From NCBI GenBank assembly GCA_025890175.1, contig JANPYM010000011.1:1344299-1408298 (forward strand): a stretch of 64,000 bases of DNA, read 5' to 3'. A program made the translations under genes and the position numbers. Source of the stretch: Ciborinia camelliae (taxonomy: Eukaryota; Ascomycota; Leotiomycetes; Helotiales; Sclerotiniaceae). Shown piece by piece: positions 45,040 to 55,832 of the stretch (position 1 is the stretch's first letter; each line of letters opens with the position of its first letter). The notes beneath the pieces are model-generated. The model was given only the letters and a program-made list of their open reading frames with translations. It did not search any database and was not told where the DNA came from.

Positions 45040-47396
45040 ATGGATCAGGTATTATCATATAATGATAATGAACACATCGAGAGCGTATGTTTTGCACCGT
45101 GTCTCATTACTCTCAATCCGATTTATCGTAAACTATAGGAGTGTTTATGGCTAATAGATATCCATAGAGATTGATGAAATCGCAATGTCTAGAGTTGGCA
45201 TATCAAGAAGCACTGCAAAATACCGAATTAATCGTGAAAGATGAAGCAAGCCGGCGATTGAGGCTACAAATACTCTTATTAGAGAACGAGAATGATGATA
45301 TGCACGTTCAACTTGCCGCAGGGGATGATCGAATTGATGGATTAGAAGAAGAGAATGAGGACTTACGGGCACGAATGGATCAGGCCCAAGTAGACGCGAA
45401 GAAGGTGGAAACCGAAATGAGAGTCCAGACTCGGGAACTCAATAATGTCAAGGTATTACCAATTCCGTGAGATAATCAAATGCCATGTTAATCCATGGTT
45501 GCATAGGCGGAGTTGAAATCTATGAGCGGAGTAACAATGGACTCGACAAAGATTCTTACGGAGAAACTGGCACTCAGCCGCGAGGTCGCTGTACTGAAAC
45601 CAGAGTTGGAGCATTTACGTTCACAAGTGACACATCAACAATCGATTCTAGCTGAAAAATTAGCGCTTCAGCGACAAGTTAGCACTCTAGAAGTGGAATT
45701 GGAGACAGAGCGTCGTGCCTTGAGTCGTGCCACTGAGAAGAACAACGACCATTCGAAGGAGATCGAGCTTCAACAGAAAATTGAGGCTTTGCAGAAAGAT
45801 CTTTCCGATGAGAAGCGAGAGAGTGAGAAGGCTAAGAAAGACATGGCGAAAGAATCATGTGCCGCCCAGAAAGAATTTGCACAAGAGAAACGTGAAATCG
45901 AGAAGAGCCGCAAAGCAACAGAGAAGGAGACAGAGACTCTTCGAAAGGAGTTAGCACTTTTGAAGCGTGACAGCGAGGATGGGCGGCAAGCTGGGAAGAA
46001 GGAGATAGAGGCTCTTCAGAATGAAATAGCACTCTTAAAGAGTAACAACGAGAAAGAGCAGCAATCCAGGGAAAAGGAGATCGAAGTTCTTCGAAAGGAA
46101 TTTACGCATACGAAGCGAGAAATCGAAAAAGCACATAAGCATACACAAAAGGAGTTATCCGCTTCTCAAGCTCAGGTGGAAACTTTGGAAAACGAAATTG
46201 AACAGCTTCGCGATAGTAAGAAGGGGCAAGAAGGGGGAGAGAAGGAAATCGAGGCCCTCCGGAAAGAATTTGCGCATACAAAACGGGACAGTGAAAAGGC
46301 TCATAAGGACACACAGAAAGAGTTAGCTGCTTCTCAGGCTTTGATTGAATCCTTAGAGAGCAAGGTTGAGCAGCTGCGCACAAAAATGCGGGCAGCAAGA
46401 GAACAATTGAAAGAATGTCAGGCGGAGTTGAATGAGGCGCGCGCTACAGCATTGAAGCTCCCCGTTGTCACGAGTCGAGAGACGGTTCCGGTAAAGGATT
46501 CACGCAAGAGGTCTGCCAGGGAAATGAGCATGGATATCACTATTGGAACGCCGGATGGAGTTGCGGGACGCGGGAAACGAGCTGGGGGGAATAGGGGCAG
46601 AGTTGACCAAACGATGCTGGGAGAAAAGTCAACGTTTTCAATCACACCCTACCTGAACAAGACGATCAATATGGCCCCAGATACACCAGAAAGTGGACAA
46701 TCACCCGAAGATGACGTTGGAAAAGTAACAGCGAAAGAGAGACATACCGAAGAAGACCAGATTACCGAAGAACAAGAGGAGAGTCCTGAATCGCCTATAC
46801 AGCAAGTTAAACCCAAGCTCAAGGCAAGAAAGAAGCTGGTCGATAAGTCTGGCGACGAGAAGAAAGTGTTGGCCGAAGCGAAGGCTGGTACCAAGAATAA
46901 AAAATCTGTAGCCCAGAAACTCAAGGACCAACGTACGTTGGACAAAGTCACAGAGCAAGAGGAAGGGGATGAAAATGAGCAACCTAAGAAACCAGTAGCC
47001 CGGAAAATCAAGGCACGCCGTTTGTTAGAGAAAGTCGCGGAAGAAGAGGAAGAAGATGAAAATGAGCAGCCCAAAGAAGAAGCCGAAGAGGCCGAAGAAC
47101 GGGAAATTGTAAAGCCCGTAAAGGCTAAAACAAAGGCTATGGAGGAACCGGAGCAAAAGAAAAAGAAACGTAAAGTTCTTGGAGGTGGTGGCAAGACACT
47201 ATTTGACGACGAGGATGGCGAGGCCCCTAAAAAGCCAGCAAAGATTGCACTCGGTCCCACGAGGCTGCTGGGTAAAGGCGGTCTCGCAGGACCAAGGGGA
47301 GGGCTGAAAGGCAGTCTCGCGGCTGCAGGTGGATTTGGGGCATTCTCGCCTTTGAAGAAGGACCGAAGAGGTGCTGGAGCAAGTTTCTTAGCATAA
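45040..47396 (+). CDS. Nuclear-type long coiled-coil protein, function unknown
   Basis: Exons 45040-45084, 45168-45452 and 45507-47396, 739 aa. After a short N-terminus (MDQVLSYNDNEHIES) comes the block LELAYQEALQNTELIVKDEA, then about 400 residues of heptad coiled coil. Two 46-residue segments beginning EKEIEVLRKEFTHTKREIEKA and EKEIEALRKEFAHTKRDSEKA are near copies in series. The C-terminal third is basic and acidic by turns, with STFSITPYLNKTINMAPD, several Ser/Thr-Pro sites, KKKKRK (a likely nuclear signal), KTLFDDEDGE and FGAFSPLKKDRR near the end. These short C-terminal motifs look conserved and suggest a chromosome- or spindle-associated protein regulated by Cdk, but I cannot name the family. 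An in-frame ATG at 44947 would add 31 residues and is less likely. Confidence 0.88.
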
Positions 47397-48000
47397 GCAT
47401 GGAGAATTAATGTCACAATAGGCGCTTAGGATAGGGAGAATACAGGCTCACTGGGCGGCGTTGATTTTATTGTATACGTGTATGTAGATAATCAAGAAAG
47501 GCATGATTGGTGTACAAAAAATTGATTTGTTTCCATGCCACTTAGAAATTATATATGCACCTTGAAATCTGGTTTTTGTTTGAATCACCAAGTATATATA
47601 GTAGTGCCTATAAAGAATTAAGAGCTCACCAAGTATTTCCAAGGCAAGCTCACCGGGAGCAAAATCAACTTCTATAATTAATTATAAAGCTCACGGGAGT
47701 AGATTATAGGTACCAATCCCCGGTGAGGTTCCGTGCGCGTAGTCTCCGGTGAGCCTTGGAAAGTCATCCTGTGTTGCGAGTTCACTCAAATATAGCTTGA
47801 ATAGAGAAGTCTGGGCTATCAAAACTGGCAAGAATAAAATATGGAGGGCCTGGTCCAAGTATTGAGAAATTTTTGTAGCTTGAACTCATTGGTCTTAGTT
47901 TAAACAAATAATTATAATTTTGTATCCCAGACATGAGGATACGCGAAATCTTCCACAGCTCCCACTCGACAAGACACAATTTCCCATCACCAACTACCTT
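47397..48000. other. Intergenic with a foldback repeat cluster
   Basis: Between two plus-strand genes. From about 47,620 to 47,765 it holds five copies of a CTCACCGG-type motif, three forward and two inverted, with outer arms TTTCCAAGGC and GCCTTGGAAA. See the repeat entry and finding. Confidence 0.6.
47622..47763. repeat. Foldback cluster of CTCACCGG motifs
   Basis: Forward units: AGCTCACCAAG (47622), AGCTCACCGGGAG (47648), AGCTCACGGGAG (47688). Inverted units: CCCCGGTGAGG (about 47718) and CTCCGGTGAGCC (about 47744). Outer arms TTTCCAAGGC (47636) and GCCTTGGAAA (47753) are inverted, so the DNA could fold as a long imperfect hairpin of about 127 bp. No target-site duplication is obvious. 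Confidence 0.7.
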
Positions 48001-49321
48001 ATGATATCACATCGACTGGCCCCCACAGTCTTTGCTTCCAGACTTGGACTAGTTGCGCGGCATCAATTATGCATCCCGGTACTCCTTAACCATGGATATG
48101 CGGGGTCGATTGCGCGGGGCCATGCAGCTATAGAATTTCATGGCGGCAGCGTACGCGCATCATCTTCTTCATCCACGCGATGGAAAACAAGACAGGAAAA
48201 AGATTCATTTTCGCGGGAGGCAAAGGTTCGGGGACTGAAGAGTAGGGCCGCGTTTAAGTTGCTTGAAGTTTGTGCATGTCCTGATTTTTGGGAGGCTTTA
48301 TATTGATGAGCGTGCAGATTGATGCGAAGTACAGAATTTTCAAGAGAGGACAAACGGTCGTGGACCTGGTGAGTTTTCTATGTAAAGTATGCGATGACGA
48401 GATAAATTATTGACGGGTTTTATAGGGATATGCACCGGGAAGTTGGTCTCAGGTTCGTCAACATTCATGGCTACTATCTATCTATTTCGTGCTCACAAAA
48501 TTACCCCTCACACACAGGTAGCAGTCGAACGCACAAAACCCTGCGGTCGAATAATCGGCATCGATATAATCCCCGCGCAACCCCCCAAGGGCGTTTCCAC
48601 AATCCAAGGAAACTTTCTCTCGCGCTCGGTGCAAGAATCCGTCAAACAATTCCTGCTGGACCCGGACCGTGGACGTCCTCGAAAAGGAATTGTCGAAGAT
48701 GACGCTGAAGACATTAAGGAAGAACCCAGCTACGTTGAACTTGAGCGGCACGCAGACGATGCGCCGGATGTCGAAGCCTTGGGGAGGAAAGGGACCAGGG
48801 CTCGGGAAGAGCAGGAGCAAGGCAAGATGGTCGATGTGGTGCTAAGTGACATGTGCGAACCCTGGGAGCAAACGAAGGGTTTTTATAAAAGAAGTCTGAG
48901 TGACCCTTATTTTAGGATGATGAATACGACCGGTATCAAGTTTTCGGATCATGCGGGTAGTATGGTATGTTGTATTTGAACCTATCATTGTTTTGGTTAT
49001 TCTGATGTATTTGTATAGGATCTTTGCGCCGCGGCTCTACGATTTGCTTTCGATACACTGAAGCCCGGGGGGCATTTCGTTTGTAAATTCTATCAAGGGG
49101 CTGAGGATAAACAGCTAGAGTTAAAACTTAAGAAGATGTTTGGCGCGGTGCATAGAGAAAAGCCCGAGTCTTCTAGAAGTGTGAGTCCGCCTAGGAAACT
49201 GACAGAACAAAACATCTTACTCAGTCAACAGGAATCGAAGGAAGCGTACTTTGTAGCTCTTAAGCGAAAGAGGGAAGTTGATGGTGTCGCTCTCGGCTTT
49301 GTCGATGATGTAAAATTATGA
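48001..49321 (+). CDS. MRM2: Mitochondrial rRNA 2'-O-methyltransferase MRM2 (FtsJ/RrmJ family)
   Basis: SAM-dependent methyltransferase that modifies a uridine of the large mitochondrial rRNA. Five exons: 48001-48267, 48318-48368, 48426-48452, 48518-48964 and 49019-49321, 364 aa. Exon 1 starts MISHRLAPTVFASRLGLVARH, a plausible mitochondrial presequence. RGLKSRAAFKLLE then joins IDAKYRIFKRGQTVVDL. The SAM motif appears as GYAPGSWSQVAVE, split by introns (usual form GAAPGGWSQ). VDVVLSDMCEPW and the catalytic-Lys block LKPGGHFVCKFYQGAED follow, and the last conserved stretch is SKEAYFVALKRK. A charged insert of about 60 residues (GRPRKGIVEDDAEDIKEE onward) sits in the middle, common in filamentous fungi. 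The second coding block, exon 3, is only 27 bp. Confidence 0.93.
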
Positions 49322-49613
49322 ATATGGACTGTATGATAGCACGTCGAAGTTACATAGAAAAGCAGCATTGTGATCACGTAATAAATTATCACAAATCTAA
49401 GTGCATAGTTTAGTTAGGGTGGAATCAAATAAGTCATGACTACTACTCCTATTTGCATCGATACTATCATTTTCTTGTAGTATTCATATGCTAAAGACTG
49501 CACTGCTGACCCAGCTCGCCTTAAATAGCTTGTTGACATCCCTCCATCTTTCCTCGAGGTATCTAGACCAGCAAAACCAGAATTTCGTAACGACATTCCC
49601 CCAATTAGGACAT

Positions 49614-50486
49614 TTAGACCTTGAAACCTCTGGAAGCTCTGCGTCCACGGGCCTTCTCGAACTTGCGTCCCTTGGACTCGACATATGGTTTCTGTTGCAG
49701 ATGTGTCAGTTTTTACAAGACTAAGCCATCTTGTGTTTCTTACCTTGTGCTTGTGGGGTCCGAAACCGAAATGCTTGAAAGCCTCTCTGGAGTTCTTTGG
49801 TCCTCTGAGGAGAACGGTGTTGCTTCCAGTTGGGCATCTGAGAGCCAATTGATCCAAAGTCAAAGCCTCACCACCGGCAGCAATAATGCGGGCACGGGCG
49901 GTAGCAGTGAAGCGGAGAGCAGCAACGCTGACCTTTGGGACTGTAAGGAGACGGTTGTCATCAGTGACGGTGCCAACGATGACAACGGTTCTCTTCTCCT
50001 CCTTGTTGGTCTGGGAGGCAATTCTGGAGATAGAGACGGGAGGTCTGTTGATGCGGGACATAAACAGTCTGCGGAGGACGACCTTGTTGAACGAGGCTTC
50101 GGTTCGGCCTGTGAAAGAAAATACAAGTCAGCGCATGTTACTTCTGCCAGCCAGGATGAATAAGATATAAACTTACGAGCCAAGAAGCGGTAGAGCTTTA
50201 CCAACAACTTAAGGTAAACATTGTCACTCTTTGGCGTCTTACGGTGAGTGTTGCGCACGTGGTGGTTGTCAAGATCGATACCTAGTTAGAAAATCCCTCG
50301 TCAGCCTATGATCAAGTATGCTCTTTACATCGGTCTTGCACAGACACAATGTTGCGCAGATAATTGAGATCTTTTACGATGAGATTTGAGATTTCAGTCT
50401 TTCAACTTCATCTCAATTCATCGTAAAGCCACTCAATTTCCACTTGCACACGATGGCTGGAATGGATTTTTGAATAACCTACCCAT
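49614..50486 (-). CDS. RPL18: 60S ribosomal protein L18 (eL18)
   Basis: Structural protein of the cytosolic large ribosomal subunit. Exons 50486-50483 (ATG plus one base), 50281-50177, 50108-49744 and 49691-49614, 183 aa. The splice of the four-base first exon gives [20 protein letters not shown]. Later blocks: [88 protein letters not shown] and [10 protein letters not shown] at the end. The first intron, directly after the start codon, is 201 bp, the longest here, and holds a strong hairpin. Confidence 0.97.
50373..50427 (-). other. Strong hairpin inside RPL18 intron 1
   Basis: On the transcribed strand CTTTACGATGA pairs with TCATCGTAAAAG (one bulged A) and TTGAGAT pairs with ATCTCAA above a small internal loop. 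At the top, GA AGTT GAAA GACT GA forms tandem G-A mismatches and a 4-bp helix capped by a GAAA tetraloop. About 22 base pairs in total. It lies well clear of both splice sites. Structure is by eye only. Confidence 0.75.
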
Positions 50487-52111
50487 GGTTGGCGATTGGG
50501 GGGTTTGTCGTCGATGGTATGGTGTCGAGAAGTCGTTGATAGATTCCAGTAAGAGAGTTTCGAAAAGATTTGGGAATATTGAAAGTGTATGCGCTCTCGG
50601 TTAAAATTTTCGGTGGAGTTTTCCAGATAAGGTTGATGTCTTGTGGACTGAGGCATAAACTTAATAATGGGGGACCTCGGGAAGATTTCGTTGTAGGTAC
50701 AGTACCCAAAAAAGGCTCAAGGAATCTACCTGGCTTGAGCGTTGCTTGTACACTTGTAGACTTTAGGTATTCAAATAAATAGATATCTCGGCTTGGCAAC
50801 TAGGTATGTAGCTAGGTATTTCTATTATCAAAACTCCATCTTACATCCATCTACAGTGCAATGAAATTGGAACTCATAATGCCCAGGTGAGATAGGTACT
50901 GTAGCTTCAAGGCTCATACGAATTCACCACAATTGCAGCACTAGCAGCACTAGCAGTATAGTATCCATATGTACGATTCCATGGATGGCTGACAACATCT
51001 AAATGTTAATAAATTACCTAGGTAACTTGTTCACATAACCTATAGGTACCTACCTACTCATGGACATACTACCTACCTAGGTACCTAAGGTATAGGTAGA
51101 TACTGGTTCCGGATAAGCAGACCAGCAGCTAATCTGTAGTTGATATCTCGTTGGCATGTACGGAAAAGCACGAGAGTATGGCAGGTACCAGTAACCAGAT
51201 ATCATGTTAACTTATAACATGTGCATACTGTACCTCCTATGTATTTTAGTGGCTCCTTCAATTATGGGGTAATTCTATCTCGATTCTCCATGCACTATAT
51301 ATAGTACTCTCCTGGTATTACAATTTACTATTAATACAAAGGTCAACAGAAGGTACCTAGGTACTCATGTAGAATCTGAAGTCGTGAGGAATCGTAAAAT
51401 TTCATTTGAAATTCCATGTGAATAATCTTTGTACACATACAATGAAAAAATCCTACTCTAGACGTTGACGGACGAAGTAGATTTTATATCAATGACTGAG
51501 ATGGAACTTTCCGTCATAGCCCTTTTATGGGTGTAAAGTTTTTTTCCGGTTGACTTCACTGGTCAAGCTTCATATGTAATCTCAAAAGTTCCCCCCATCA
51601 ATACAATCCTCGAATCCTGTTAAACTCTCGATACAACGTAGACCCATCAATCCTATGAATTATCTTAGACTTCTTTGATTTTCTTGTCTTTTCAATTCAC
51701 TATCGAGTACTTTGATTACATTAGCGACTATCCTTATTATCATCATTCACGCAGAATAAATTGATAATCCTGTGGCGCTACTTGATCCCCCTACTTGACT
51801 CTCCCATTTCCACCTCCACTCCTCCTCCACTCAAGCTTCCATTGGTTTAAAGAAGCCAACCCAGCCAGCCTCACCACCCCCCAGATCTCTATCCAATTGT
51901 ACCTGTACGAAATATTCAGCAATTGATCGTCAATTTCTTATTTCTTTCTTGAAAGTCTAGGTTTTCATATAATCCGCCAATATCGTCGAGATTCGAAACC
52001 GCCCTTTCTTCTCTAAACTTCATCCTCCGGGTTCGCATGCGCGGTGGGTTTAAGGTGTGCGTTGAGCTTTCAGGCCTTTTGGGGTGTATAGCTTAGCTAC
52101 TCTTCCTGGAA
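50487..52111. promoter_or_regulatory. Divergent intergenic region RPL18 / mitochondrial carrier
   Basis: 1.6 kb with clusters of TACCTACC/TAGGTACC motifs at 51,040-51,100 and 51,345-51,365 and a (GCACTA)-type triplet near 50936-50955. A pyrimidine-rich stretch at 51,780-51,890 leads into the carrier's leader. The RPL18 promoter is on the left. No other gene recognised. Confidence 0.55.
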
Positions 52112-53394
52112 ATGTCTGCCGTATGTTACGTTCTCTCAATCTTGCCCATTACCTCGTATCGATATTAACATTTTGTTCTCAATATAGTCTAGGAATGATA
52201 TTCTCACGCCCAAATATGGCCCCAAAGTTCTGCAATTCCGGGAGCTGATCGCACAACCTGTGATAGCGGCATTCTGCGCCGGTGGAGTGGCAGGTGCTGT
52301 GTCTAGAACAGTGGTGTCGCCTTTAGAACGACTTAAGATTCTCTTTCAAATACAAAGTGTCGGGCGAGAAGAATACAAGATGTCCGTGGGCAAGGGGCTT
52401 ATGAAGATGTGGAAAGAGGAAGGTTGGCGTGGACTCATGAGGGGTAATGGGACCAATTGCATTCGAATCGTCCCGTATTCCGCTGTTCAATTTGGAAGTT
52501 ATAATTTCTACAAAAAGGTAAGAGCCAAAAGACAGCTCGAGATTTTGCTTTTTATCCAGGATTTTGAATCATTGAGTCGTTTGAACTTAGCAGAGATATT
52601 TGTGAAAGCAATTACTGATCGCCTGCGCTTTCTTAGTTTTTTGAAACCTCCCCAGGCGCAGATTTGGGTTCCTTTAGACGCCTTATTTGCGGTGGAGCTG
52701 CTGGAATTACCTCCGTATTCTTTACGTATCCTCTAGACATCGTTCGCACTAGATTATCCATCCAGTCTGCATCATTTGCGGCTTTGGGACAGCACGGCAA
52801 TAAGCTACCAGGCATGTTTGCCACGTTAAAAACAATGTATAAGACAGAAGGGGGCGTTCTTGCATTATATAGAGGAATCATTCCCACTGTCGCCGGTGTT
52901 GCACCCTACGTAAGTGTGCTCCTCTTTGGCAGATTGATTATTCGAACTGTGATGCTAACCTAAGTGATAAGGTCGGTCTCAACTTCATGACTTATGAGCT
53001 TGTAAGAAAGCATTTCACTCCAGAGGGAGACAAGAATCCCAGTGCAGGACGAAAGTTAGCAGCTGGAGCTATATCCGGCGCAGTAGCACAGACATGCACA
53101 TATCCATTGTAAGCGGTTTTATTAACGCTTCTTGAAGTCATAAAACTGATGTTATTTAGTGATGTCCTTCGACGTCGTTTCCAGATTAATACGATGTCTG
53201 GCATGGGATACCAGTACAAATCAATTTTCGATGCTGTCCGAAGTATTGTTGCACAAGAAGGTGTCGCCGGCATGTATAAGGGCATTGTGCCTAATTTGCT
53301 CAAAGTAGCCCCGAGTATGGCGAGCAGTTGGCTCAGTTACGAGATGACCAGGGATTTCCTACTGGGATTGAGAGCCGACGAAGCCGATTTGTGA
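52112..53394 (+). CDS. Mitochondrial carrier, YPR011C-like (APS/PAPS or adenine nucleotide type)
   Basis: SLC25-family inner-membrane transporter. Exons 52112-52120 (MSA), 52188-52517, 52637-52909, 52972-53108 and 53160-53394, 327 aa. Carrier signatures: PLERLKILFQIQ, PLDIVRTRLSIQ and PFDVLRRRFQIN, the last split by intron 4. MRGNGTNCIRIVPYSAVQFG and GLNFMTYELVRKHF resemble yeast YPR011C, a transporter of adenosine phosphosulfate and PAPS, and related CoA/SCaMC-type carriers. There are no EF-hands, which argues against a calcium-regulated carrier. Substrate assignment is tentative. The first intron follows three codons, and the third exon starts with FFETSPGADLGSFRR. Confidence 0.88.
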
Positions 53395-54551
53395 GCTTTG
53401 GAAAAAGCCGTCTGGTGATTCTCAACATTAGGGAACGGTTATGGATGGGCGTATTAAAGGTCAAGGCTTTGTATATGAAGACGGCGCAGACCTGGTTAAT
53501 GGATTGCATTTGGTTAGGCATCTGGGTAGGCATTTGGGAACTGGCGTTATTTCGTAAAAAGACACAGACAAGATTCTCGAGACCGGGTCCTATCAATCAG
53601 TGATAATAGGAGAATAGATGTCCTGGGAACCTGGAGCAAATTTACAAATTCGAAGGAAGGTGTATAAACATAAAAGGTGTTTGTGGCAGATAGTTTGATG
53701 AGCTTTTAGATTTATTAACTTAACCTATCTAATTGGATGGGAGGAGATAACTTTTACAAATAGGTAGGTAGCTATATTACAAATTTTGAATATATAGATA
53801 TTAAATAATTCAATTGAATAACAGTTAGTTGGAATGTCTTGATTTGTTATGTTCAAGGGGAATAGATAGAGTACCTCCTAGGTCCACGGGTATAGGAGTA
53901 TTGCCCATAGTATGAAAGGGTTCAAGTTGTATATTGAGGCTATTTATAAAAGTTCTAGTACCTTATTAATCATGGTATATTTGTTATCATAATTCACTAT
54001 TCTGACAAGGAGGAACATCATGGTAGTGAATTTCTAACTTTCTAAAAACAACCTTACCATTACCCAAGGACGAGACTGTTCAGATGTAACTCCAGCTGGG
54101 CTCAAGAGATTGATGTGATCATGTGATATCCTCGGTACCTATCTACCTATTTTTGAACATGTTCGGCCTTTTATTTGAGGCAACCAACCGTTTTAGCGGA
54201 CCTGTTCAAAGAAACTTTAATGATTAACTTCCAAGGTTAATCTTGACTCTTCTTGTCAGTTCCAACCTACCTGAGCTTTGGTTCTATTTCCTTACAACTC
54301 AAAAACTTACCTGCCATTTAATAATTCTCCCATCCATCTCAGTTATTCATCAAAGATTGATAACTTCACAACTTCACAACTTCACAACTTCACAAGTTCA
54401 TAACTTCATAACTTCACAACTTCATAACTTTTTACCTTGTTACCTCAAACACCACATCAAGTATCCAGTCCCCATAGAAGATATCAGTCAACTTGAGTAT
54501 CAAAGAATTCACATTTTATTGGCCTTGTCTTCATCTTTCTCATTAACAAAA
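53395..54551. other. Intergenic upstream of SRP1
   Basis: 3' region of the carrier, an AT-rich middle part, and the leader of the SR-protein gene. At 54361-54430 the leader DNA carries a run of imperfect 9-bp ACTTCACAA units. No gene recognised. Confidence 0.5.
54361..54430 (+). repeat. ACTTCACAA-type 9-bp tandem repeat
   Basis: Seven to eight units alternating ACTTCACAA and ACTTCATA(A), 120 to 190 bp upstream of the SRP1 start codon and so probably in or near its 5' leader. Confidence 0.85.
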
Positions 54552-55832
54552 ATGTCTCGTGGTGGTACAACACTCTATGTCACCGTATGCGCTCCACCTC
54601 CACAACTTCCTCCACACCCAAATCCACTTCCAGATATTTATATTAAAGCTTCAAAGATATACTAACATCTTTCCTATAGGGCTTTGGAGCTGGAATCCGT
54701 GCTCGCGATCTTGCCTACGAATTCGAACGGTATGTCAGCCAGAAATCGATATCTCGATGATCATCCTTGATTGCGATGATCTATTTCCCCATCCTCGTCC
54801 ATCCTCGTCCCTTATCCTCCGTCGAGACTTCGCTGTCAATTTCGTCGCATATACTATCCCCCTCTTCCCAAATCCTCCACGTTCGATCGAGCGGTCGCAC
54901 AACGATACGAGTACTTCATATTCCCACATTTGTCTCGCGAGAAAAGTTCGAATTGCGGCGGATCGATTACTATTTACCATATATATCTTATATATCTCTT
55001 ACTTTCATCCATATATCTGTCCAATATCTCCCTATTCGATGGTATATTGAGTCTAACCATATCCTCCTAGCTATGGACGTTTGGTCCGCTGTGATATCCC
55101 AGCTCCTCGAACTGCCGCATCTCGTCTGTGAGTAAAGCCTATGTCCCGTTGGCAGCCACTCTAATATCGTTGACACGTTAAGTAGGTTCGCCTTTGTTGA
55201 GTACGAGTCCCGCCGCGATGCCGATGACGCCTACCATGAAATGCACAACAAGCGTCTTGGTCGAGATGACTTGTTGAAGATTGAAGTAAGTCTTCATGAC
55301 ATCACTTACACACCTCAATTTCTAATTCATGAATTAGTGGGCCCGCACACCTCCCTCAGCTTCTTGGCGATTCGATACTGGAGAGGACCGTCCAGCCCGT
55401 CGTGATGGAGGCAGAGATAGCGGCAGAGAGCGCGGTGGAGCTAGCCGCCGTTCTCCTCGTCGTCGTTCAAACTCTCCCCGACGTGGCCGTGGCGACTACT
55501 CGCCCCGTAAGGATGACCGTGACCGCCGAGACCGTGACTACGACAGACGAGACCGCGACCGAACCGATCGCTCACGTAGCCCCGATGATAGGTAAGCATA
55601 CCTGCAGAGGTTTAAACCGGATATAAGCTTACCCCTCATGTATAGGGATCGTGAGATTAAGGAAGAACGCGATGATGTCCGTGAACCAGGTGCCAATGGA
55701 GATGATAGGAAAGGTGAATTTGCACTTCCACTACGCGAAAGACTGGACAAAACATTCTAATTCGTCTTATTCCCATCAGTTACCTTGGATTCTCCTCCAC
55801 CAGCGCATGATGAACTGGACACCGCCGAGTAA
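54552..55832 (+). CDS. SRP1: SR-type splicing factor, Srp1 family (RRM plus RS domain)
   Basis: Nuclear RNA-binding protein of the fission-yeast Srp1 type, acting in splice-site recognition. Seven exons: 54552-54584, 54680-54729, 55071-55127, 55186-55285, 55338-55591, 55646-55713 and 55780-55832, 204 aa. The RRM holds TLYVTGFGAGIRARDLAYEF (RNP2 side), YGRLVRCDIPAPRTAASRL and FAFVEYESRRDADDAY (RNP1), then LLKIEWARTPPSASWRF. The rest is an RS-like tail (GASRRSPRRRSNSPRRG, then many RD and DR repeats) and an acidic end, DSPPPAHDELDTAE. Intron 2 is 341 bp, several times the others, a possible site for regulated retention as in many SR genes. All junctions keep frame. Confidence 0.92.

Noticed and set aside
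46649..47416. A 255-codon open frame antisense to the coiled-coil gene
   Set aside because: It is Ser/Phe/Leu-rich low-complexity mirror sequence of the Lys/Glu-rich coding strand, with no domain; the plus strand has a consistent three-exon gene.
50282..50482. Box C/D snoRNA in the RPL18 intron
   Set aside because: C-like and D-like boxes exist only inside a short hairpin with no room for a guide; no terminal stem with proper RTGATGA box was found.
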